Source of the DNA: Pararobbsia silviterrae
Lineage (GTDB): Bacteria; Pseudomonadota; Gammaproteobacteria; Burkholderiales; Burkholderiaceae
Direction: 5' to 3'
Assembly (NCBI RefSeq): GCF_003628125.1
Contig: NZ_RBZU01000011.1
Coordinates: forward strand, 186,001-250,000
Length of the DNA: 64,000 nucleotides
Shown: piece after piece, positions 50,929 through 59,321 of the stretch
Position numbering within the stretch: position 1 is the stretch's first letter
How the letters are laid out: each line of letters opens with the position of its first letter
Program-made: the position numbers and the translations under genes
The notes under the pieces: generated by a model
What the model was told of the DNA's origin: nothing
The model's input: the letters and a program-made list of their open reading frames with translations, nothing else
Databases searched by the model: none

Positions 50929-52971
50929 CTACCAGATCACGATGCGTTCGTTCGGCGGCAGATACATCGCGTCGCGCGGCACGACCGAGAAGGCGTCGTG
51001 GAAGCTCGACATCGTGCGCGCCACGGCGTTGACGCGCACGCGTTTCGGCGCGTGCGAATCGGACTCGGCGCTCTCGATCGCGTCGTAGGTGTTCGTCTGA
51101 CTTCGGTGCATTTGCGCGTACGCGTAGAAGAAGCGTTGCGGTCCCGTCAAGCCATCGATGACGCGCGCTTGCGCCGCGCCGGCAGACATCACGTAGGCAT
51201 CGTAAGCGGCCTGAACGCCGGCCACGTCGGCGAAGTTCTCGGCGAGCGTCAGCGCGCCGTCGACCTGGATGCCGGGCAGCGCTTCGAGTTTTTCGTAGTA
51301 GTGCGTGAGCCGATCGTTTCTCGCGCGATAGTGCGCGAGCGTGGCTTCGCTCCAGTTGCGGTGGTCCGTGAACCAGGACGCCCCGGGATCGAACGCATGA
51401 CTCAATTCGTGGCCGAGCACGACGCCGAGTCCGCCGTAGCGCGTCGCATCGTCGTTATCCAGGCTGGACACCCAATGTTCGATAAACGCCGCCGAGATCG
51501 CGATCGTATGCGTATCGGGGATGTACACGGCTTCGACGGCATGCGGCGTGACGCTGTCGCGCTCCGTGAGGTCTGCCCGCGTGCCTAGCTTGACGGCCCA
51601 TGCGTCGTGATGGCTGTGGTTCGCGCGCAGCAGATTGCCGAGCGCATCGTCGCGGACGACGGCGTGGGCGGGATCGTCGCCCCATGCGTCGGGGTAGCCG
51701 AGACTGAACACCACCGTGTCGACGAGCGTGAGTGCCTGTTTGCGCGCTTCGGCATCGAGCCAATCGGCTTTCGAGACGCGGTCTCGGTAGGCCTTGCGAA
51801 GCTGCTCGGCGGTCGCGCGCGCATGCGCCTTGCGCTCGGCCGTGAAGTGACGGGCCGCATACTCGCGGCCGACGGCGAGCGGAAAATATCGGCCCGTGGT
51901 CTCGATCGCCGCATGCAGGCGACTCATGTCGGGCGACGTATCGCCGCCGCGCAGCTTGAATTGGATCCGCGTGTTCCGTACCGCTTCGGGCAGGGCGTCG
52001 GCATACTGTTCGATCGTTTTGAACTTCAAGTGGGCCTTCAGCGCATCGAGGGAGACCTGGCCGAGCAGCATGTCGAGCGCCCGGATGTAATCGGGATGCT
52101 CGACGAAGACTGACGCGGTTTTTCCGGATGTGCCGTTTTCTTCGAAATAGGCGTCCCAGTCGAAGCGCGGGGCAAGCGCGCGGAGCTCGGTCGGCGTGAA
52201 GCGTCGATCCGATTCGGGGCGATCCTCGGAGGAACGCGGGGCCGACTGGATCCGTGACAGCGCGGCTTCGAAGTCGACGACGTCGGCTGCGTGCGCCGCC
52301 GCGCCGGCATCGCCCGACAGATTCAACATCTTCCGGATGTAGTCGGTCGTGCGCGTGCGCAGCGCATCGACGCTCTGCGCGTTGGCCGACGATTCGTCCG
52401 GCAGGAACAGGCTTCCGCGATCGATGATCCGGCTCGCCCAGCGCGGGTGCCCCGCGTCGTCGGGATGCGTGAAGAATTGGTTCGCGACGGGGACGGGGAT
52501 ATCGAGACTGTCCAGATACGAGAACACGGCCGCGATGTCGCGCGCATCGCGCATCGCGTCGATGCGCGCGAAAACCGGTTCGAGCGATCGAGATCCGCGT
52601 CGTTCGATTGCCGCGCGGTCCAGATAGCTCGCGTAGAAGTCGCGCGCGCGTTGCAGCGACGGCGTCGAAGTCTTGAGCTTGCGCGACGGGTCTTCGAATA
52701 TCGCGCGCAGGCGCTGCGTCGATCGTTCGTCCGCGTTGTCGCCGCCATGCGCGGCGCCGTCATCGGCACGCGCGGCTTCCCTGTCCAGCCAGTGGCCGTT
52801 CGCGGCCCGATAGAGATCGTCCTGCGGGCGCGCATGCGTGTCGAACCACGCACGCACGACGCCGGACGTTTGCGCATGGGAATCCGATTCGGACGATTCT
52901 TCGGGGCATCCGGCAAGCAGCGTCGTCAGGACAAGGGCCGTGCCGAAGCAAAGCGTTTTAAAGGCGATCAT
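50929..52971 (-). CDS. M13 (neprilysin/PepO) family metallopeptidase, lipoprotein
   Basis: 680 residues. Lipobox LLAGC at the end of a signal peptide (Cys22) predicts a periplasmic lipoprotein. N-terminal helical M13 domain with DDLYRAANGHWL; catalytic domain with zinc motif GHELSHAFD and third ligand in LAENFADVAG, plus NAISAAF-like TIAISAAFI. The last residues are RIVIW, whereas M13 enzymes usually end C-x-x-W, so the terminal Cys is absent. Likely degrades oligopeptides in the periplasm. Convergent with DUF2252. Confidence 0.92.
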   Translation of the reverse strand: MIAFKTLCFGTALVLTTLLAGCPEESSESDSHAQTSGVVRAWFDTHARPQDDLYRAANGHWLDREAARADDGAAHGGDNADERSTQRLRAIFEDPSRKLKTSTPSLQRARDFYASYLDRAAIERRGSRSLEPVFARIDAMRDARDIAAVFSYLDSLDIPVPVANQFFTHPDDAGHPRWASRIIDRGSLFLPDESSANAQSVDALRTRTTDYIRKMLNLSGDAGAAAHAADVVDFEAALSRIQSAPRSSEDRPESDRRFTPTELRALAPRFDWDAYFEENGTSGKTASVFVEHPDYIRALDMLLGQVSLDALKAHLKFKTIEQYADALPEAVRNTRIQFKLRGGDTSPDMSRLHAAIETTGRYFPLAVGREYAARHFTAERKAHARATAEQLRKAYRDRVSKADWLDAEARKQALTLVDTVVFSLGYPDAWGDDPAHAVVRDDALGNLLRANHSHHDAWAVKLGTRADLTERDSVTPHAVEAVYIPDTHTIAISAAFIEHWVSSLDNDDATRYGGLGVVLGHELSHAFDPGASWFTDHRNWSEATLAHYRARNDRLTHYYEKLEALPGIQVDGALTLAENFADVAGVQAAYDAYVMSAGAAQARVIDGLTGPQRFFYAYAQMHRSQTNTYDAIESAESDSHAPKRVRVNAVARTMSSFHDAFSVVPRDAMYLPPNERIVIW

Positions 52972-53303
52972 GGTGGGCCGTGGCGGGTTCGGACGAGCAG
53001 GACACGTCGGCGCTCAGCCTGTCGCGTCGTGCATCGTGCGGCATCGGATCGACGGAGCCACGTCGACGCTCGGGCATACGCCCGCAGCATGGAGGCCGCA
53101 CGATGGTTGCGATTCTCGGCGACGGCGATAGGCGCAATTTGCACGAATCAAGCGTGAACGGACGCGCGCCTGGCGCGACGCAGAGCGAGGCGTAGAGGGA
53201 AGCGCGAGCGGCGCGAGCGATGCGAACGGAGGCGAGGCGGTTCGGTTCGAGCCGCTTGGGTCGGGTCGGGTTCGGTGCGGTCTTCGGTGTGCGCTTGGAC
53301 GCG

Positions 53304-53429
53304 TCAGCGAGAACCGGGCCGCCGCGACGCGTGTGCGTGCACGCGGCGCGGTTGCAGTTCGACAAAACGCGCAGCGAAGAGCGTGTATGCGACGTCGCGC
53401 AGACGGATGAGCAAATCGCTGACGCGCAT
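53304..53429 (-). CDS. Possible 41-residue protein
   Basis: Small frame starting MRVSDLLIRLRDVAYTLF and ending in a basic His/Arg tail. GGAGA lies 7 bp upstream of the ATG, which is the reason to list it. Half amphipathic helix, no family known. It lies in the otherwise empty 52972-53827 stretch between the M13 gene and the riboswitch. Confidence 0.35.
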   Translation of the reverse strand: MRVSDLLIRLRDVAYTLFAARFVELQPRRVHAHASRRPGSR

Positions 53430-53827
53430 GGAAGTCTCCGGTTCGAGATCGATGAGCGCGAGGACGTGCAAGGCGCGTGCCATTCGAGGCGCATCGGTAC
53501 GCATTCGAGGGCCGCGCGATGGGCGTCCCGGCCCGCGTCGCTCGAACGCGGGGCCGTGTATGCATCGCATTGCCGTACGCCGTGTCTTGCGTCGCGCCAC
53601 GCGCATGCGATATCGCGCGCCGCGCCGGTCGCCTATGTGAACAATATCGGTGCGCGCATGCTTCGATCTGGTGCGTCGCGGCGCGTGTGCGGCCCGCGGA
53701 GCGCGCCTCGCAGGTCGCACCGATCCCGGCCGCACGCGGACTCGGCGGCGACCGCGCGGTCGCCCCGCCCGCTTGGCACGCCTTTCGCTAAAGAAGCTGT
53801 CGAGAGGTGCGGATCAGTGTGCATCAT

Positions 53828-53968
53828 CTTAGGACGGCTAGGGTTCCGGTCGCGCGTCGCGCGATGTCTGGTCCGAGAGCTATCCGGTCCTGCCGGTGGC
53901 AGGGCTCCACGGAGGGATAAAAGCCCGGGAGGTCGCGATAGCGTTCTATCGCCCTCTCGTCCGTCTAA
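53828..53968 (+). ncRNA. Guanidine-I (ykkC class) riboswitch leader
   Basis: Conserved blocks of the ykkC aptamer occur in order: CTAGGGTTCCG (53838-53848), TGGTCCGAGAGC (53869-53880), and ACGGAGGGATAAAAGCCCGG (53909-53928). Just downstream, GCGATAG (53935-53941) and CTATCGC (53946-53952) form a hairpin that can extend into the 3' aptamer strand via GAGG/CCTC, a possible expression platform. An outer pairing of TTA..GACGG (53829-53837) with CCGTCTAA (53961-53968) is also possible. It lies directly upstream of guanidine-degradation genes, which settles the ligand class as guanidine. Confidence 0.9.
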
Positions 53969-53989
53969 TCCTTTCGAACCGGAGCCGTC

Positions 53990-54856
53990 ATGCCGCTTTC
54001 CCCTTTGTCCGAGCTTGCCGCCGAACCGGCTTTGCCGCGCGATCCGTATCCGCGTGAGGCACAGTTCACTTCCGCCGATTCCTCGACGTCCGATCGATCC
54101 GCCTCGTCGTCGTCCGACTCGGACTCGTCGATCGACGGCCGCATCGTCTGGGAGCACGTCGTACCCGCCGGCACCCATTGGTCGGGCCAACTGCGTCGCG
54201 GGCTTGCGCTGCGCGTGATCGATCTCGAAGGCGGCGCGAATGTCTCGGCCGTTTTCTACCGTCACGATGCGCCGCTCGAACGCTACAACATGGCCGATAC
54301 GCTCAAGGCGCAGCACACGGCGCATCTGACGCGCGGCTTCGTGCTCTATTCGGACATGGGTCGCGTGATGGCGTCGATCGTCGTCGACACGCTCGGCTGG
54401 CACGACCCGCTCTCGGGCGTCGGCGATGCCGCGCTGTTCGAACGCAAATACGGCGTCGCGCGATATCAGGAACACCGTAACGCGATGATTCGAAACGGCC
54501 GCGACAGTCTGCTCGTCGAACTCGGCAAGCATGGGCTCGGCGCGCGCGATCTCGTCGCGAACATCAATTTCTTCAGCAAGGTCATCGTCGGCGACGACGG
54601 CGCGTTGCGCTTCGTCAGCGACCATTCGCGCGCGGGAGACCACGTCGATCTGCGCTTCGAGATGCACACGCTCGTCGCGCTCTCGAGCGCGCCGCATCCG
54701 CTCGATCCGGATCCGGTCTACGCGCCGAAGTCCGTCAAGTTGATTGCCTACGAGGCCTACCGGCCGGGCGAACGGGCGCCGGCCGACGATCCGTGCCGGA
54801 ACGCCCGCGCGGAGAACACGCGCGGCTTCATCAATACCGACATGTTGTACGCCTAA
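53990..54856 (+). CDS. Urea carboxylase-associated protein UAAP1 (DUF1989; carboxyguanidine deiminase subunit)
   Basis: 288 residues. An N-terminal Ser/Asp-rich extension (about 27-48) precedes the DUF1989 domain ([11 protein letters not shown] to the end). In characterised guanidine users the two UAAP proteins (CgdA/CgdB) form a heteromer that hydrolyses carboxyguanidine to allophanate and ammonia. This copy lacks the cysteines its partner has ([11 protein letters not shown] versus a Cys-bearing version), suggesting the structural subunit; inference. The C-terminus [10 protein letters not shown] is typical. First gene after the riboswitch; GGAG precedes the ATG by 6 bp. Confidence 0.9.
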   Translation: MPLSPLSELAAEPALPRDPYPREAQFTSADSSTSDRSASSSSDSDSSIDGRIVWEHVVPAGTHWSGQLRRGLALRVIDLEGGANVSAVFYRHDAPLERYNMADTLKAQHTAHLTRGFVLYSDMGRVMASIVVDTLGWHDPLSGVGDAALFERKYGVARYQEHRNAMIRNGRDSLLVELGKHGLGARDLVANINFFSKVIVGDDGALRFVSDHSRAGDHVDLRFEMHTLVALSSAPHPLDPDPVYAPKSVKLIAYEAYRPGERAPADDPCRNARAENTRGFINTDMLYA

Positions 54857-54866
54857 GGAGCTTACG

Positions 54867-55517
54867 ATGACCATTCTCGAAAGCCGATTCGCGGCCGACC
54901 AGGCGAGCTTCGATCAGGTGATCTCCGCGGGCGAGCCGTTCATGCATGCGATCCGTCGCGGACAGATCGTCCGGATTCTCGATCTCGAAGGCAATCAGGC
55001 CGTCGATACGCTGTTCTACAGCAGCGCCGATCCGTCCGAGCGCTACAGCGCGCAGGACACGATCCGCGCGCAAGGCAATCTGTATCTGAGCGCGGGGACC
55101 GTGCTCATGTCGAACCTCGGCCGTGCGCTGCTGACGATCGTCGCCGATACGTGCGGGCGCCACGACACGCTCGGCGGCGCGTGCTCGGCCGAGAGCAACA
55201 CGGTGCGCTACGCGCTCGACAAGCAGTTCATGCATAGCTGCCGCGACAACTTCCTGCACGCGCTGAATACGTGCGGATGCGCAAGCGGCATCGGCAAGCG
55301 CGACATCGTCAGCAACGTCAATTTCTTTATGAACGTGCCCGTCACGTCCGCGGGCGGATTGACGTTCGAGGACGGCATCTCGGCGCCGGGCAAGTACGTC
55401 GAAATGCGCGCGGAAATGGATGTGACGATGCTGATCTCGAACTGTCCGCAGCTCAACAACCCGTGCAACGCGTATAACCCGACGCCTGTGCGTGTGTTGA
55501 TCTGGGACGTGCAGTGA
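54867..55517 (+). CDS. Urea carboxylase-associated protein UAAP2 (DUF1989; carboxyguanidine deiminase subunit)
   Basis: 216-residue DUF1989 protein. Likely metal-binding residues sit in [14 protein letters not shown] and CRDNFLHAL, with [16 protein letters not shown] and [14 protein letters not shown] toward the end. It would supply the active site of the carboxyguanidine deiminase with UAAP1. AAGGAG is 7 bp upstream; 10 bp after UAAP1. Older annotations call this family urea-carboxylase-associated because of the adjacent carboxylase. Confidence 0.9.
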   Translation: MTILESRFAADQASFDQVISAGEPFMHAIRRGQIVRILDLEGNQAVDTLFYSSADPSERYSAQDTIRAQGNLYLSAGTVLMSNLGRALLTIVADTCGRHDTLGGACSAESNTVRYALDKQFMHSCRDNFLHALNTCGCASGIGKRDIVSNVNFFMNVPVTSAGGLTFEDGISAPGKYVEMRAEMDVTMLISNCPQLNNPCNAYNPTPVRVLIWDVQ

Positions 55518-55690
55518 AGGATGGCATGCGGGCTTGATGCGCATCGTGTCGAACGTGTTTGACGCACGCGCTTGATGTACGCGCTTGATGTACGCGCGGT
55601 ATCGCCGCGAACCCTGGCGCCGGGACGACCCGGCGCACCGAAACACATGGGCAGGACGACCTGCCCGAGAACCCGGCGCACGCCACGCTC

Positions 55691-58600
55691 ATGTTCACCA
55701 AAGTCCTGATTGCGAACCGCGGAGAGATCGCCTGCCGCGTGATCCGTACACTGAAAGCGATGGGGATCGGTTCGGTCGCCGTCTATTCGGAGCCTGACCG
55801 TCACGCGCGTCATGTGATGCTCGCCGACGAAGCCGTTTGCGTCGGCCCCGCGCCTGCCGCGCAGAGCTATTTGAACGCCGACGCGATCCTCGCCGCCGCG
55901 CGCGCGACGGGTGCGCAGGCGATTCATCCGGGCTACGGCTTCTTGTCGGAGAACGCAGCATTCGCCGATGCGTGCGAGACGGCGGGCATCCGCTTTATCG
56001 GGCCGCGCGGCGACCAGATGCGCGCGTTCGGACTCAAGCACACGGCGCGCGAAGTCGCGAAAGCGAACGACGTCGCGCTGCTGCCGGGCACGGGCCTGCT
56101 CGCCGATCTGCCCGACGCGCTTGCGCAGGCCGCGCGCATCGGCTATCCCGTGATGCTCAAGAGCACGGCGGGCGGCGGCGGCATCGGCATGTCGCTGTGC
56201 CGCGACGCGGCGCAGCTCGAAGCGGCCTATGCGAGCGTCGTGCGTCTGGGCCAGGCGAATTTCTCGGACGCGGGCGTCTATCTCGAGAAGTTCGTCGAAC
56301 GCGCACGGCATATCGAGGTCCAGATCTTCGGCGACGGCCTCGGCGACGCAATTGCGCTCGGCGAGCGCGACTGTTCGGTCCAGCGCCGCAATCAGAAGGT
56401 CATCGAGGAAACGCCCGCGCCCGGGCTGACCGACGACGAACGCACGCGTCTGCATGCGACCGCGGTGCGGCTGGCGCGCGCGGTCGCCTATGCGTCGGCC
56501 GGTACGGTCGAATTTGTATTCGACACGGATACACGCGCGTTCTACTTCCTTGAAGTCAATACGCGCCTGCAGGTCGAGCATTGCGTGACCGAGGAGGTCA
56601 CGGGCCTCGATCTCGTGCGCGCGATGATCGAGCTCGCGGCCGGCGAACTCGCATCGCTCGACACGCTCGCGGTCACGCCGCGCGGCGCGAGCATCCAGGT
56701 GCGCGTGTACGCCGAAGATCCGAACAAGCAGTTTCAGCCGAGCGCGGGCGTGCTGACCGACGTGCGCTTCGCGCGCGATGCGCGCGTCGATACATGGGTC
56801 GAACCCGGCACGGACGTGCCCGCGTTCTACGATCCGCTGCTCGCGAAGATCATCGTGCGCGGCGATGACCGCGCGGCCGCGCTCGCGGCGATGCGGCGCG
56901 CGCTCGACGACACGCATCTGTACGGCATCGAGACGAACCTCGACTATCTGCGCACGATCGTCGGCTCGCCGGTCTTCGTTTCAGGGGCGCAGACGACGGC
57001 ATTTCTCGGCGCCTTGCGTTTTGCGCCGCATACGATCGACGTGCTCGACGGCGGCGTACAGACGACGGTCCAGGATTTCCCGGGCCGGCTCGGGTATTGG
57101 GACGTCGGCGTGCCGCCGTCGGGGCCGATGGACGATCTGTCGTTCCGTCTCGCGAACCGGCTCGCCGGCAACGACGCGAGCGCCGCGGCGCTCGAATTCA
57201 CGATGGTCGGCGCGACGCTGCGCTTCAATGCGGCGACGACTGTCGTGCTCGGCGGCGCGGCGCTCAGCGCGACGCTCGACGGTGCGCCCGTGCCGTTCTG
57301 GCAGACCGTGCGGATCGAGGCGGGCAGCGTGCTGAAGGTCGGCGGTATCGCGGGGGCGGGTGCGCGCGCGTGTCTCGCCGTGCATGGCGGGCTCGACGTG
57401 CCCGACTATCTCGGCAGCAAGGCGACGTTCACGCTCGGCCAGTTCGGCGGTCATGCGGGCCGCGCCCTGCGCAAGGGCGACGTGCTGCATCTGTGCGACG
57501 GCGCGAGCGCGCCGGTCGAGGCGCGCACACTCGACGCGCAGTGCCGGCCCGTGCTCACGAGCGCCTGGGAGATCGGCGTGCTCGACGGTCCGCACGGCGC
57601 GCCCGATTTCTTTACGCCGGCCGACATCGCGACGTTCTACGAGACCGCGTGGACCGTGCACTACAACTCGAGCCGCACGGGTGTGCGCCTCATCGGACCG
57701 AAGCCCGAGTGGGCGCGTCGCGACGGCGGCGAGGCCGGACTGCATCCGTCGAACATCCACGACAACGCCTATGCGATCGGCGCGGTCGATTTCACGGGCG
57801 ACATGCCCGTGATTCTCGGTCCCGATGGTCCGAGCCTCGGCGGTTTCGTCTGCCCCGTCACGATCATCCGCGCCGAGCGCTGGAAGATGGGCCAGCTCAA
57901 ACCCGGCGATACCGTGCGCTTCAAGCGCACGACGTCGGCCCAGGCGGCCGCGATCGAGGCCGCGCAGGATCAGCTCGTCGAGACGCTCGAAGCGCCGCGC
58001 GCGACGCTGCCCGCCGCGCGCGCGGCCGACCGCGTCGACTGCGTGCTCGCGCGCGATCCGTCGGCGGGCGACGGCGTGGGCGTCGTCTACCGGCAGGCCG
58101 GCGACAAATACCTGCTCGTCGAATACGGTCCGCTCGCGCTCGATCTGAACCTGCGTTTCCGGGTGCATGCGTTGATGAACTGGATGCTCTCGCACCGGCC
58201 CGACGGAATCGTCGATATGACGCCGGGCATCCGGTCGCTGCAGATCCACTACGACAATCGCGTGATCGCGCGCGAACGCTTGCTCGATCTGCTTGCGCGC
58301 GCCGAGACGGAATTGCCGCCGATCGCGAGCATGAAGGTCCCCACGCGCATCGTGCATCTGCCGCTCTCGTGGGACGACTCCGCGACGAAGCTCGCGATCG
58401 AGCGCTATATGCAGTCCGTGCGGCCCGACGCGCCGTGGTGCCCGAGCAATATCGAGTTCATCCGGCGCATCAACGGCTTGTCGAGCATCGACGACGTGCG
58501 CCGTATCGTGTTCGATGCGAGCTATCTCGTGCTGGGGCTCGGCGATGTGTATCTCGGCGCGCCGGTCGCGACGCCGATCGATCCGCGCCATCGGCTCGTG

Positions 58601-59320
58601 ACGACGAAGTACAACCCCGCGCGGACGTGGACGCCCGAGAACGCCGTCGGTATCGGCGGCGCCTATATGTGCGTCTACGGCATGGAAGGGCCGGGCGGAT
58701 ATCAGTTCGTCGGCCGGACCGTGCAGATGTGGAATCGCTATCGGACGACGCGTGAATTCGAAGCCGGCAAGCCGTGGCTGTTGCGCTTCTTCGACCAGAT
58801 CCGGTTCTATCCGGTCAGCGAGGCCGAATTGCTCGATTTGCGCGCGGACTTCGTCGCGGGGCGCGCGAGCCTGCGCATCGAGCCGTCGGAATTCGATCTC
58901 GGCGCGTACAACCGCTTTCTCGTCGACGAGGCCGAGTCGATCGGCGCGTTCAAGTCGGTTCAGCAGGCCGCGTTCGAGGCCGAGCGCGAGCGTTGGCGTG
59001 CCGCGGGTCATGCCGAGTATGTCGGCGAGCCCGAGGCAACCGCCGCGTCGGGCGCGGGCGATACACTCGCGCCTGACGAGAAGGCCGTGCTCGCCGACGT
59101 GTCGGGCAGCGTCTGGAAAGTGCTGGTCAAGGCGGGCGACGAAGTCGACGAGGGCGAACCCGTCGCGATTGTCGAATCGATGAAAATGGAGATCGCCGTG
59201 ACCGCGCCCGCTGCGGGCGTGATCGCGCGGATCAATTGCAAAAGCGGTGCGCCGGTGCAGGCCGGCCAGGCGCTCATGGTGATCGGCGCCGCCGATGCCT
59301 TGCTCGAGGAGGAAACCTGA
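55691..59320 (+). CDS. Urea carboxylase-type enzyme, probably guanidine carboxylase
   Basis: 1209 residues, biotin-dependent. Biotin carboxylase domain (1-450: NRGEIACRVIRT, ATP loop STAGGGGIGM, ERDCSVQRRNQK), then allophanate-hydrolase-like subunit 2 (about 455-770) and subunit 1 (about 790-1020, MTPGIRSLQIHYDNR) domains forming the carboxyltransferase part, then a biotinyl domain with Lys1165 in SMKME. With ATP and bicarbonate it carboxylates urea or guanidine. The guanidine riboswitch and UAAP genes indicate guanidine. No allophanate hydrolase fusion; that is the next gene, one base after the stop. Confidence 0.93.
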   Translation: MFTKVLIANRGEIACRVIRTLKAMGIGSVAVYSEPDRHARHVMLADEAVCVGPAPAAQSYLNADAILAAARATGAQAIHPGYGFLSENAAFADACETAGIRFIGPRGDQMRAFGLKHTAREVAKANDVALLPGTGLLADLPDALAQAARIGYPVMLKSTAGGGGIGMSLCRDAAQLEAAYASVVRLGQANFSDAGVYLEKFVERARHIEVQIFGDGLGDAIALGERDCSVQRRNQKVIEETPAPGLTDDERTRLHATAVRLARAVAYASAGTVEFVFDTDTRAFYFLEVNTRLQVEHCVTEEVTGLDLVRAMIELAAGELASLDTLAVTPRGASIQVRVYAEDPNKQFQPSAGVLTDVRFARDARVDTWVEPGTDVPAFYDPLLAKIIVRGDDRAAALAAMRRALDDTHLYGIETNLDYLRTIVGSPVFVSGAQTTAFLGALRFAPHTIDVLDGGVQTTVQDFPGRLGYWDVGVPPSGPMDDLSFRLANRLAGNDASAAALEFTMVGATLRFNAATTVVLGGAALSATLDGAPVPFWQTVRIEAGSVLKVGGIAGAGARACLAVHGGLDVPDYLGSKATFTLGQFGGHAGRALRKGDVLHLCDGASAPVEARTLDAQCRPVLTSAWEIGVLDGPHGAPDFFTPADIATFYETAWTVHYNSSRTGVRLIGPKPEWARRDGGEAGLHPSNIHDNAYAIGAVDFTGDMPVILGPDGPSLGGFVCPVTIIRAERWKMGQLKPGDTVRFKRTTSAQAAAIEAAQDQLVETLEAPRATLPAARAADRVDCVLARDPSAGDGVGVVYRQAGDKYLLVEYGPLALDLNLRFRVHALMNWMLSHRPDGIVDMTPGIRSLQIHYDNRVIARERLLDLLARAETELPPIASMKVPTRIVHLPLSWDDSATKLAIERYMQSVRPDAPWCPSNIEFIRRINGLSSIDDVRRIVFDASYLVLGLGDVYLGAPVATPIDPRHRLVTTKYNPARTWTPENAVGIGGAYMCVYGMEGPGGYQFVGRTVQMWNRYRTTREFEAGKPWLLRFFDQIRFYPVSEAELLDLRADFVAGRASLRIEPSEFDLGAYNRFLVDEAESIGAFKSVQQAAFEAERERWRAAGHAEYVGEPEATAASGAGDTLAPDEKAVLADVSGSVWKVLVKAGDEVDEGEPVAIVESMKMEIAVTAPAAGVIARINCKSGAPVQAGQALMVIGAADALLEEET

Positions 59321-59321
59321 G

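Noticed and set aside
53220-54218. 332-codon plus-strand frame overlapping the riboswitch and UAAP1
   Set aside because: Arg/Ser/Ala-rich with no family motifs, crosses the structured riboswitch RNA and overlaps UAAP1 in another frame.
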